Below are positions 15,001-22,975 of a DNA stretch of 64,000 nucleotides, piece after piece (position 1 is the stretch's first letter; every line of letters begins with the position of its first letter). The stretch covers positions 620,001-684,000 of the forward strand of contig WFMF01000045.1 in NCBI GenBank assembly GCA_011033025.1, written 5' to 3'. The stretch comes from Beroe forskalii (lineage: Eukaryota > Ctenophora > Nuda > Beroida > Beroidae). The notes under the pieces are model-generated. The model was given only the letters and a program-made list of their open reading frames with translations. It was not told where the DNA came from and did not search any database. The position numbers were made by a program, and so were the translations under genes.

Positions 15001-15404
15001 GTTCAAGCAGAACAGCAGAAGGAACCTCCTTCAGCGACCTGACAGTGACAAGACAGAGGTGTTGGAGAGGCCAAGTAAGCACAGCCATAAAATAAAAAGC
15101 AGTCTGAGACCTGAATATGATAATAGTGGAATTTTAGGCAACATAGCACAATTTTAGCTCAGATTCGAAGCATATGTGTAGTTTTCATAGCTAAATTTAA
15201 GATTATTTCGCTCAAAATTGTAGTTCCGACCCCTTCTACTGAGAGCAAGCTTTCCCTTTCAATCCTGCTAAAATCGTATTTTCAAAAACCTTGCTTTCAA
15301 TTGCTGCAGAGAACCTGATGAAGAGTAGCATGGGTGCATTCTACAGAGCTAGAATAACAGGAGGAAGTCGAACTAAACTCCTACCACCGCTGAGGGAATC
15401 GTAA
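1..15404 (+). CDS. Large PLAT-domain protein with C-terminal TFIIS_N-like segment (3' part of gene)
   Basis: The 5' end lies outside the window. Exons, joined by splice sites and matching phase: 1-65, 473-671, 1194-1364, 1674-1754, 1955-2005 (tentative, weak donor), 3535-3630, 3739-3924, 4048-4128, 4306-4353, 4663-4750, 4885-4930, 5177-5252, 5464-5562, 5720-6262, 6394-6471, 6635-6856, 7300-7572, 8260-9147, 9783-9866, 10040-10216, 12996-13108, 13323-13407, 13516-13677, 14500-14631, 14891-15074, 15310-15404 (TAA). About 1,400 residues are visible. Order: basic linker, PLAT domain, basic region, then a long low-complexity Ser/Thr/Pro/Asp/Glu region (largest exon 296 codons), a Lys/Arg-rich segment, a repeated KSYxTPP motif, and a helical segment like the TFIIS N-terminal domain. 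PLAT domains bind lipid or protein partners; LW domains occur in transcription factors. The combined function is unknown to me. The exon chain is strong because phases agree across most joints; the 1674 and 1955 exons are the least certain. Confidence 0.72.
473..1364 (+). other. PLAT/LH2 domain encoded by two exons
   Basis: Exon 473-671 reads YLIAIETGPRSDMGTDAPAF, then FIVLKGENG, a Phe-rich loop and EDLGDLAGIV. Exon 1194-1364 continues in phase 0 with VGHAGMQPEDSWFIKTLIIT and ends with YYFNCRRWLARDRGD. This is the PLAT beta-sandwich pattern: TG...GTDA.vFi.L.Ge near the start, DLG..., then gHd....WfL..v.v and finally .F.C.rWL. The domain is about 115 residues, normal for the family. The preceding exon 1-65 is in the right phase and encodes a Lys/Arg-rich linker. 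The intron that splits the domain contains a 300-bp palindromic element. PLAT domains occur in lipoxygenases, lipases, polycystins and LOXHD1-type proteins; no lipoxygenase or lipase domain is visible here. Confidence 0.85.
851..1150. mobile_element. Palindromic foldback MITE with TA target duplication
   Basis: The segment is almost one inverted repeat. It starts GCTGAGATTGGTTTCTGAAA and ends with the exact complement. TA flanks both ends (849-850 and 1151-1152). Arms contain two copies of a tgtccacaaaacccccat motif and, on the left, two tandem copies of a gatgatactgatttc block followed by a tacacctacata palindrome. It encodes nothing. It sits in the intron between the two PLAT exons. TA duplication suggests mobilisation by a Tc1/mariner-type transposase. 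Confidence 0.85.
2185..3507 (-). mobile_element. Degenerate mariner-like DNA transposon
   Basis: Inverted termini are visible: the left end contains gtcccgtttaagttcgtaaa at about 2189 and the right end carries its complement near 3483-3502. Length is about 1.3 kb, normal for mariner. The coding strand is minus, with transposase remnants broken by stops and frameshifts. The element lies in an intron of the PLAT gene, ending about 28 bp before the exon at 3535. Exact ends and the TA duplication are uncertain because the flanks are TA-rich. Confidence 0.75.
2440..2646 (-). pseudogene. Mariner-type transposase C-terminal fragment
   Basis: This 68-residue open stretch contains WPPYSQDLTPVDFWLW, the conserved mariner block with the third catalytic Asp region, and near its start SSWFMQ, where families of this type normally continue with a second catalytic Asp. 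That part is disrupted here. Further minus-strand fragments follow up to about 3,400, but no continuous transposase frame remains, so the copy is dead. Confidence 0.75.
5720..9147 (+). other. Disordered acidic/Ser-rich central exons of the PLAT gene
   Basis: Five exons (5720-6262, 6394-6471, 6635-6856, 7300-7572, 8260-9147), all phase 0 at both ends, encode about 670 residues with almost no hydrophobic core. Exon 5720-6262 contains short acidic repeats around HGDSDAEVK and DAEVKSA, built on a DNA repeat with ccatgg cores. Pro-directed sites such as PPTPNS, PTPPSPS and LSPISP recur and would suit proline-directed kinases or WW/SH3 partners; that is inference. Because all five exons are symmetrical, any could be skipped without a frameshift, so isoforms are plausible. 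Confidence 0.7.
10466..11505 (-). pseudogene. 5'-truncated LINE ORF2, post-RT C-terminal region
   Basis: Minus-strand fragments in more than one frame read LFDSLIVPIITYGCQVW, then NIHLKFLKWTLGLSSKATNA, and a 229-residue frame containing LRASNHRLCGETGRY, CKTCSDHDAEG and DEQHFLVTCPLYN. This order (thumb region after reverse transcriptase, then a Cys/His zf-RVT-like finger) is typical of CR1/L2- and RTE-like LINEs. No reverse transcriptase catalytic block is present, and at least one frameshift and a stop separate the pieces. It lies in the intron between 10216 and 12996, head-to-head with the ORF1 at 11648. Confidence 0.85.
11648..12631 (+). CDS. LINE ORF1-type RNA-binding protein (intact frame)
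   Basis: The frame encodes 327 residues without interruption. Residues about 90-165 are a coiled coil rich in Glu, Lys and Gln. The C-terminal half contains STRRKNIMIFGLEE, CERIGRTEPNS, PVKVTLSS and YIGPDRSEEERKA, the pattern of the RRM-like domain in LINE ORF1 proteins. ORF1 acts as nucleic-acid chaperone in the retrotransposition particle. No ORF2 follows on this strand: the gene's next host exon starts at 12996. An intact solo ORF1 in antisense orientation to an ORF2 remnant is unusual; see findings. It is probably a retroelement piece, not a host gene. Confidence 0.8.
   Translation: MAMLSALADRGNDTDSLGYTTEQAFEMQKEIQDSFDTILEAVKCEKILKLEPRMFSRLDKDTIASWLVEALDNLRIGRNLIRDATVEIDELKVEVDELQKQALGDKSMIIELQREVIEGKKEVMEGSKEQIKQVQSSLQTEIKSYRDAVCSQKEGSKCDMDQITVQDVKEAVKVVTEDSTRRKNIMIFGLEEKGSLKTSVTGLLKQLGEQPHIENCERIGRTEPNSAPKPVKVTLSSASFVDTTLRRSHLLRGNKGYDSVYIGPDRSEEERKAHRALVQNLRRKINEEPESYHTIRQDRIISFPKTKISPQYHHPATKEGISPPPPR
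14500..14631 (+). other. TFIIS N-terminal (LW)-like helical segment
   Basis: This 44-codon phase-0 exon encodes a Lys/Arg-rich amphipathic stretch starting CVKLLGKLGRKH, then VRNRVLRMRKSKITPEIRK, and ending AKKILADWTSF. The layout LL..L........V...V..lRK..ItpeIr..Ak.il.dW matches the last helices of the TFIIS N-terminal domain found in TFIIS, Elongin A, MED26 and IWS1. The next exon (14891-15074) adds a basic region and the gene ends at 15404. I see the pattern only by eye; the N-terminal helices are poorly matched, so this is a resemblance and not a firm assignment. Confidence 0.4.
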
Positions 15405-15566
15405 GCAGGGATGAGGAGAGTGGTTTGTGGTATCAGAGAGAAACAAACGGGCATACATCCGTTTGGTGTTCTCAGAGGAAGACTGTATAAGAAGACAAGA
15501 GAGGGCATGAATATTCAGATTCAGTTTCAAACTGAAGGAGGCTTTGAATAACCTTACCGTCAGTGA

Positions 15567-15572
15567 AATAAA
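15567..15572 (+). terminator. Candidate polyadenylation signal of the PLAT gene
   Basis: AATAAA lies 163 bp after the TAA at 15402-15404. A second candidate is near 15890. No cleavage site can be read from sequence alone. Confidence 0.4.
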
Positions 15573-16101
15573 TCAGTAGGCAGTTCAGACGATGCATCAA
15601 ATGAAACTTGAGTGGCCCAATGATCATGGAGTGGAAGATGAAAACAAATGCATTATGCATTATGAAAAATATCATGAATTCGAACTTAACGAGACTCAGA
15701 GACTCGATGCTGTTCTGATATTTTAGATAGCAAAAACAAAAATGATAAATTTGACAAAACCTTCTGACATTCAAAATAGAAAAAAATACTGAAAAAGATC
15801 ATTTGCTGATGTGGTAAATAGAACATGATTTTTAAAATGAAATAGACAGCTACATTAACTCATCATTTGAGATTTGTGTGTATTTGTATGAATAAAAGAA
15901 GATGAGAAGTAGCACATTATAAACAAGATACAAATATGGATATCGTACCCCATCGCCATAATGTGATTTTTCATTTTCAGAAATTATTATATTCGTACCA
16001 ATTGTTTTAGTAGCTTAACAATAAAATTGAGTATAAATTTCTTTTTCTTCAATGTATATGGCGAGCAAGTTGAATATCATCTAGGTAAAACTAAAACTCA
16101 C

Positions 16102-16225
16102 CATTTGGTGTCGCCGTGGATTGAATACGTTTCAAGACGTTTTCTGTCCATGAACCACTGGCACTGCTGATCGTACAAGCCACGTGAAAGCGTGAGTGTT
16201 GCTACAGTTTCTCTTGGACTGCGAG
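16102..16225 (-). other. Isolated candidate exon on the minus strand
   Basis: A 124-bp open segment is framed by a good acceptor (caactttcag) and a consensus donor (gtgagt). One frame reads through with LTLSRGLYDQQCQWFMDRKR and ends GDTKW. I found no partner exons on the minus strand nearby and do not recognise the peptide. It could be a coding exon of an undetected gene, a noncoding RNA exon, or chance. Confidence 0.25.
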
Positions 16226-18087
16226 CTGAAAGTTGAGAATGAGGGTAAAAGGGAGGGTTATCATTTGTTAGGATAGGGGGTTGAAGGGAGGGTATACGTC
16301 GAGCACACACGACTGACACTTATTAACTTTCATCTCCGAGCATTACATAATGTTTATGCAGAATGACTCCAGCAGCGGTTATGCCTTCATGGGGGGCTTC
16401 GAATGTTTCTTTCTTGAAATGATATTTCCTAATCAGGAAAACCACCTGCTTTCCATATCAATAATCAATAATCACTTAAATTTGAGCATCATGCAGCGCA
16501 CGATGCATGCAGAGCATACAGCAACCTACAGTCATATAATTTCAATTTTCATTTGCTATCTCACTCATTTTAATTAGCATTAATAAATTGCCCACCTTGC
16601 CTTTTCATTGCCTACCATTGTCGGCCTAGGTGTGCAATGATGTGCAATGTATCGCTATATGGCCGGTGCAATGGTACATATTATTTTGTACCTAACGCTT
16701 CCCCATGGTTCCACAATATTTGCTCCAACAGTAAGTCGGTAACAGCTACCTCACAGCGCACAATATTGCTGCTCTTCTCACAAATGCTAGTATTCTTTGG
16801 ACGTACAATTAATTCATTTGCACTCCTGATAGAGTTATACGAGTTATAGAACCCTCTGACGATTTCATGCGGCTCTATAAGGGCCAAATCGCACGGGGAC
16901 AAAAATCGTGGAAACTTTCATATCTCACCAAAATTCGGATTTTACCTATCGTGCGATTTCATTTTTTTAAGGCCACTTTTCGTGAGATCTGAAAACATGG
17001 TGAGAAAAGTGGTGAAAAGTATCACCGGCCTCAGGAGAGGTGACAGTTTTCACCACAATCGGTGAAATCTTTGTGGTGAAATCAAAACTCCGTCCGTTTT
17101 CAATAACGGTGAGATTTGTCACCACTGATCACGTGCAGTGACGAAATGATCACGCGCATGGTCACGTGATAGTGGTGGAAAGTTTCACGATGGTACAAAA
17201 AACCAAAACGCACGGTAGCGGTGAGATGTAGCGTTACAACGCACGCAGTCATTGACCAATCAGCGCGCTGCATTCCAAGAGTGCGGGAAACAGTAAATAG
17301 TGGGAAATACAAATAGCACCATTCTTTTCAAATGTGTTTCGTTCATATCTTGCTGTGCCTTCTCATTTCTGTAGTGTTGCCACTCTGTATTTTGTTTCTT
17401 CTCCTGTATTTTCTACCCTTTACAATTATGGCATTCCATTGAAGCATTGAAGGTTGTGTTAATTCCGACTGATTGATGTAGGAACTTTACTGTAACCAGG
17501 TATAAACATCCAGCAAAATATGTGGCCAAGAATAGACAAAGTCGAATCAAATAGCAGAGAAAACAGTGAACTGCAGTGAAAGCAGTGATAGCAGCAGCCC
17601 AAACTCTGTAAAAGCAATCATTTCGAGACAGTTAAAATCATAATATGCAAGAAAGATATTTAAAAAGATACCAAACCAAAAACGAGAGAATGAAATACAA
17701 TATCTTGAAATAAAGTGTGGAATTTGCATTTGATTTGTTTTGATCAGTTGCATTGCCATGCTGCCATGGTAACACATTCTTCGGAAATAGCAATAACTGA
17801 GAGTGAGTGAGAGCAATACGTCATTATCATTAGTAACAATGGTGTATTACTTTTTCTCACACGGAGGAGCGGAAGATAAATGTCGCCTAATTACCGGTTT
17901 GCAGTTTGGTACATTGTACAATTACTGTCCCGTGAGAAATGTAAAATAGGCACTTTAAGTCATTGACATACCATATTCAACCATAGTAATTACGTCATTC
18001 TCATTTGTCTCATTATTACTGTGCTGCAAAAACAGAGTTTCACCAAATGTAAATTCGCTCATTTTTAGCCATTTCCTTTCATCATCA

Positions 18088-18380
18088 GGGGGCTGGCAAG
18101 CCCCCCGCGGCGGTTTGCGAGCCCGAGGGCCCGAAGGGCCCGAGGGCGAGCATTGAACGGCGGTCCTAACAGTGCGAGGGCCGAAGGCCCAGTGAGCCCA
18201 AGGACCCGAAGGGTCCGAGGGCAGCAATGGACGCGGACCTAACAGTGCGAGGGCCGAAGGCCCGAGCAAGGGAGCCAAGGACCCGAAGGGTCCGAGGGCG
18301 ACAATGGACAACTATTCTAACAGTACAGGAGCCTCCGAGCATCGGGGAGTGAGTTTTCTTAACTTTGCTTGCCAGCCCCC
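18088..18380. mobile_element. GC-rich element with inverted ends and internal ~75-bp tandem repeat
   Basis: The element starts GGGGGCTGGCAAG and ends with its exact complement. Inside are two and a half copies of a unit containing ctaacagtgcgagggccgaa, followed by ggacccgaagggtccgaggg. These are runs of self-complementary GC words in strong contrast to the AT-rich surroundings. Long frames through it are repeat artefacts rich in Gly, Pro and Ser. Confidence 0.6.
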
Positions 18381-18589
18381 AACTATATGTTTTCATGGAT
18401 TCACCATATTTCACGTTGAAATTTGAGCAAGTTCCCGTTGCCGAAATCGCACTTAAATTTGAACATCACATGTTTAGAGGTCAAAGGTGCAACTGTCAAA
18501 ATTTCAGATCAATCGGATGAAAAATGACCGAGTTATTACAACTTGAATATTGCCAAAATCGAGGGTGTTCTTGTTAAATTGGGTTACGA

Positions 18590-18645
18590 CCATATATATA
18601 CATATATACATACATATAGATATATAGAGGTATATACATATACGA
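18590..18645. repeat. TA/CATA microsatellite
   Basis: Alternating tatatacata and related words over about 55 bp. Confidence 0.85.
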
Positions 18646-19262
18646 GAGATGACGCTTTAGTGCGAGAAGTGTACCCTATTTAAACGGCGATATCTCGGGA
18701 ACCATAAAAGATATAGAGCTCATCGACCCAGCGTTGGAAAGTAGAAAGATAGAACTTGCAGGAAGTGACCTTAAAAACTTTTTTACGTCATGATTATGAC
18801 GTCATAATGACGTCACAAAACTAAGAACTTCAAATGTCGATTTTCCCAAAAATAGGCGTTTTTCAACGCAATTTTTCGGTATGAAGCTTTCGAGATAGAA
18901 AAAAATGCTCCTGTTAGCGCAGAAAGGAAATTTAATGTACTTTCCAAAGATGCGGTCAAAAAGTTCTGAGCTCTACGGCATCATTGAGATATTTGCGACT
19001 GTTAGAAGCACTTTGACACGAAAAAAATTCCAAAAACTGGCAAATCTTGTGAAGCTTGTGGAGAGAGAACGGGACCACCCCAGAACTTCATCTTTGGATA
19101 TGTTGTCGGTCATAGTCCCAACTGTGTAAATGAATGGGTCTCAGATAGCTCATCTAATTTTATGACGTAATTGTGACGTCATCAGTAATGCTACGTAACG
19201 CGAATTTTTACGCGTGATTTGACGCCAAATTTCAATATCTCGGCACAGAAAAGGGTGATATT

Positions 19263-19550
19263 TTTTCCCAAAACCAAAAGGATTTGGTTGTGATGGTCCG
19301 CGGCGGTTTTAAGGCGTTCTTTACTGTAAAACCCATGATATGAGAAAGAACGCCACGGTTAAAACTGCCGCAACGGCACTTTTTTGATGCATTTAAGTTA
19401 CGTGAATGCTGTATGTTTTATAACTTTATAAGTGACGTTGCAGCAGTTTTAACCGTCGCGTTCTTTCTCATATCATGGGTTTTACAGTAAAGAACGCCTT
19501 AAAACCGCCGCGGACCATCACAACCAAATCCTTTTTGGTTTTGGGAAAAA
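19263..19550. mobile_element. Large palindromic (foldback) element
   Basis: Two arms of roughly 110 bp, near-perfect complements, are separated by a spacer of about 60 bp. The left arm contains ggtccgcggcggttttaagg and the right arm its complement. The outermost bases are cccaaaaccaaaa and its complement with one base change. No coding potential. The RNA would form a long hairpin. Confidence 0.8.
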
Positions 19551-20331
19551 ATTTTGTATCTCTTTCCAAGTTCTGTTGTAACTGAGGCGTTTTACAAAGT
19601 GACATGCTACCAAGATTAATTCATTTTCTCCTTTGTTTGTTTTCCAATTATCGTTTGTATTTCCAAAATTGTGTTTCATCTCAACACATTTTCAGCCAAT
19701 AATCTTTCGATTGCAAGACCTTTGAGATTGACCCATGCTTTGATTCGATTCGTTAAAAATTTTCGTCCTCTACATAGGCTATGCCAGCCCCTTCGAGCCC
19801 TGTGTGCTATACGATTTATACTTTTTTGCAGTTGCAGTACACTTTCCTTTTTAATTCTGCGTATCGAATGATTGTATTGCTGTGTATAGTCATGATGAAG
19901 ATGTATGATTCAAAGTCACATTTTAAGATCGGACAGTTTAAGATGGGACGGGAACTACCATGACCCTGCGTTGTTTTGCAAGCCAGCACTGACTAAGTGT
20001 TTCCAGTTTTGCGATGGTATTAGAAATTTGTTTCGAGCTTGGCTGTTCACTGGCATGATGTATGCAGTTTTGAATTTACAGCTTGACTGAAAATGCTCAC
20101 TGGGCACTGTCTCGTACCATACTGCTGACTGGTCATCGATAGATACATTTTCATGCTCATGCCAGGCTGCTGACTGGTCACTGACTCCTACCAGACTGCT
20201 GACTGTACACTGGGTGCGTTCAGGGTGCTTGGGGTGCACACTGATTTGAAGGGTTTATTCAGGGTGCTTCACCTATTTCAGTAATACAGCGGCCTGCAGT
20301 CATAAACTCAGATGAGCTGTTCAATATTGGA

Positions 20332-20404
20332 CCTGAGCGGGATTTGAACCCACAACCTCCTGAAACTGAAGACATTTCGGATGCTCTGCCATTGAGCTAT
20401 CAAA
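20332..20404 (-). repeat. tRNA-like sequence, probably tRNA-derived SINE head
   Basis: On the minus strand a tagctcaatggcagagc block resembles a Pol III A box, and about 35 bp later gtgggttcaaatcccgctca resembles a B box and T arm. The 5' and 3' ends do not pair into an acceptor stem, so I do not call a functional tRNA. Confidence 0.55.
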
Positions 20405-20891
20405 CATGCCATTTTATCCGCCGTGCGTTTGGCGAAAAATAATAATTCCGTGATTCCGAGATTTAGGACGTGACAAATTACACGGATATTTTGTTACGCC
20501 GTGCGTTTTTCGCGAAATATATCAATTTTGGTGACAAATTACGTCGTGCGATTTGGTGCAATTTTGTTTCCGCGAAATGCATTGAAAAGCTGTCGCCGTA
20601 CGTTTTGATCATTTTTATACCGACGTGAAATATTCCGCCGTGCGATCTCACGAAATTTGGACGTGACAACTGACCTGGGCACATTTTTTCACGATTTTTG
20701 TCTCCGTGCGATTTGGCCCTAATACATAGACACTTGCCTGATCGGGTCTGTATTGGTTTTATAGACCCTCGGGCCGGAACCGGACACATCTCTTGGCCTT
20801 ACGTCCTCTAGAATTATCCCAAAATGGACCCGATAGGCGCGTTTCTAGGTATTTTATATGCTACATAACTTCTCATAACTTGCTCGCAATT

Positions 20892-21070
20892 GAGAGGTAC
20901 CTTATTGTACCTTGATTAATACCTTAAAGGTACTTTATAGGAACCTTGAGGTACCTTATAGTATGTACTTTGAGGTACCTTGATAAGTCCCTAGAGGTAC
21001 CTTATAGCACCTTGATTAGTACCTTGAGGTACCTTATAGGTACCTTGAGTTACCTTATAGGTACCTTGAG
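20892..21070. repeat. Minisatellite based on aggtaccttatag
   Basis: About nine imperfect tandem copies of a 17-22 bp unit, each with a ggtacc (KpnI) core. Confidence 0.85.
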
Positions 21071-22829
21071 TAGTGTGATTTTTCTGTGAGGCGCTGCACA
21101 GAAGCAGTGAAACACTGAATATTTGCAACACTGAATGTCTGATAGGAGCTGATATACGGCCCCCAATTAGATGAGCCACTGATCACTGTAACTCGGTAGT
21201 CTACAGCAAGTGCTGTAGTCTTTAGAGCTGTTCTTTGGACGAGTTATAAGGGTTAGCGAGATTAACGGTTATTTTAGTGAGAGTAGCGAGCAAAAACTTA
21301 CGTTGCTGACTTCACTATTTAATTCCCACATATTATAATCTTCATAAAACCATAATCTTATTTTCGTTTTTACATTTGTACGTTTTATTGCATTTAAAGG
21401 ACACATTTCTGTGGTTCGGGTCCGGGGTTCTGGGTATTCCCAAATATGCAGTAACCATTAATTCGGATAATTAAATCAGGGGCGATTCATGGTTGAGTGA
21501 AGCTGGGTAAAAGCAGCTCGCAATGTATCAGTATGTTTTATCTGAATCACTCGTGAAACATCTGCTCATCTGAGACACGTGCTGTTGAAACACAGGTTTT
21601 GCTCTAATTCCACGCGCTCCTAGGATTCGATCTGTGTTGTTCCAGAGCTGCATCAGCTGATATTCATATTGATAAAATCCTCTGAGGACACTCGTATTGT
21701 GTTATGTGAGTTATGCGTCTGATGAAGTGCTTCTGTGATATATGCGACCATTATAACTTCATTATATTTTTGATGAGCTTTATCAATATGATGATGAGTC
21801 AGGTAAGATGTTACAGCTCACAACTGTGGGAGAGACCTTGGTATGCAGCCAGCCATATAGGCCACACTGTATTGGGATAATAGTCATGTCGAAACAGCTT
21901 GTTGTTCGATAGGAGCATTATCGTTATAGCAGTTCGTGATTCTATTGGTTTCTAACCTAGAAAATTAAATATATTATAATTGGCATTTGCGCGGCCGCGC
22001 GCTGATATGTCAATTTGCTGCAAAAAGGATCCAGGCGCGGCGTAATACGCCACACCTCATAAGGTCTAGACACCTGGGCTATAATGAATGGATTATTTGG
22101 AAAATGCACGATTATGCGCGCAACAATCTCTGGTGGGTGACTGGGTGGTGCACTGATTTAAGCTGATTGCAACTTTATTACAATTCTCTTACCATTTCCG
22201 ATTCTTTGATGATCCCCTTGATTTGTTTTTCCATTTCGTATTTCACTAAGTATTTCATTATATTCAATCCTTGAATTAGAAAATCGATGTACAGTATTTT
22301 GTTATGTTTGTACTATACCCATATCCAATAAGACATTGGATACGTCATTTTCATATCACGTCATACATTGCAATTGTAATAATGTAATATGTTTATTTCC
22401 TGTTAAATTCCTGACTATGAGTAACGTCACTATAGTGTAGATCGAGGTTTATATTAGCAAGATCACTTGAATAACAAAGTTTATAAGTGAATGCTGTACA
22501 CAACATATTGTGATCCACTGGTTATTAATTTCATAGGATGTCGAGCTCGACTGCATTGTGACATTGTGCAGTTACCTCAGCTGCTTTATCCTTTATTACG
22601 TTGCATTGTGGATAAACCAGCTTGGTCTGTGATAAGAGGGAAGTATAGTGCCCTCTCAAATTTCAAAGAACTGCGCCCCTCTAGTACCGAAATGAATTGG
22701 GACTACCAGGCTAGACCTTAGGGGCAGTCTTCATGATAACTTCTTTATTTCTTTAGTTTGCTTGATTGATAGCGGCCTTTTAAATGTGTAAGTGGTAAAC
22801 AGCTTTCATTTTATCGTCCAGAACGACAC

Positions 22830-22975
22830 CATTTGTAAGTCAATTTTACAGCCCATTTCATAACGCTTGTATTTTTAAGTCAATTCGACAGTAGATTACA
22901 TCGCACTTGTAAGTCAATTTGACAGCGCATTGCATCAGACGCAGGTCCTGTAAGTCAATTCGGTCGTGGATTAAA
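22830..22975. repeat. Degenerate tandem repeat with tgtaagtcaatt core
   Basis: Four units of 33-41 bp each contain taagtcaatt followed by a cagc/gtgg segment. The core includes a splice-donor-like gtaagt. Confidence 0.7.

Larger units (their letters stand above)
15405..16880. other. Intergenic region downstream of the PLAT gene
   Basis: Apart from polyadenylation candidates and the isolated minus-strand exon candidate, I see no gene. Sequence is AT-rich, with no clear repeat. Confidence 0.5.
16881..20720. mobile_element. Candidate 3.8-kb non-autonomous transposon with inverted ends and subterminal repeats
   Basis: The left end starts GGGCCAAATCGCACGGGGAC and continues AAAAATCGTG. The right end is the complement with one base changed, ending at ggccct (20720). 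The subterminal zones of both ends are rich in a ccgtgcgatttt-type motif: about six copies between 20420 and 20715 and several between 16881 and 17240. No transposase frame is present. Inside it lie a GC-rich inverted-repeat element (18088), a palindrome (19263) and a tRNA-like sequence (20332), so it looks like a nested composite. No target duplication is clear. The alternative is two separate short elements in opposite orientation. Confidence 0.5.

Noticed and set aside
17955..18414. Gly/Pro/Ser-rich minus-strand frames of up to 118 codons
   Set aside because: They translate the GC-rich tandem repeat and its inverted ends; low-complexity artefact.
20332..20404. Functional tRNA gene
   Set aside because: A- and B-box-like blocks are present, but the ends do not pair into an acceptor stem, so a SINE head or pseudo-tRNA is more likely.
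20892..22975. CRISPR-like array (tandem ggtacc and gtaagtcaatt repeats)
   Set aside because: Units are imperfect and lack unique spacers of constant size; the genome is eukaryotic.
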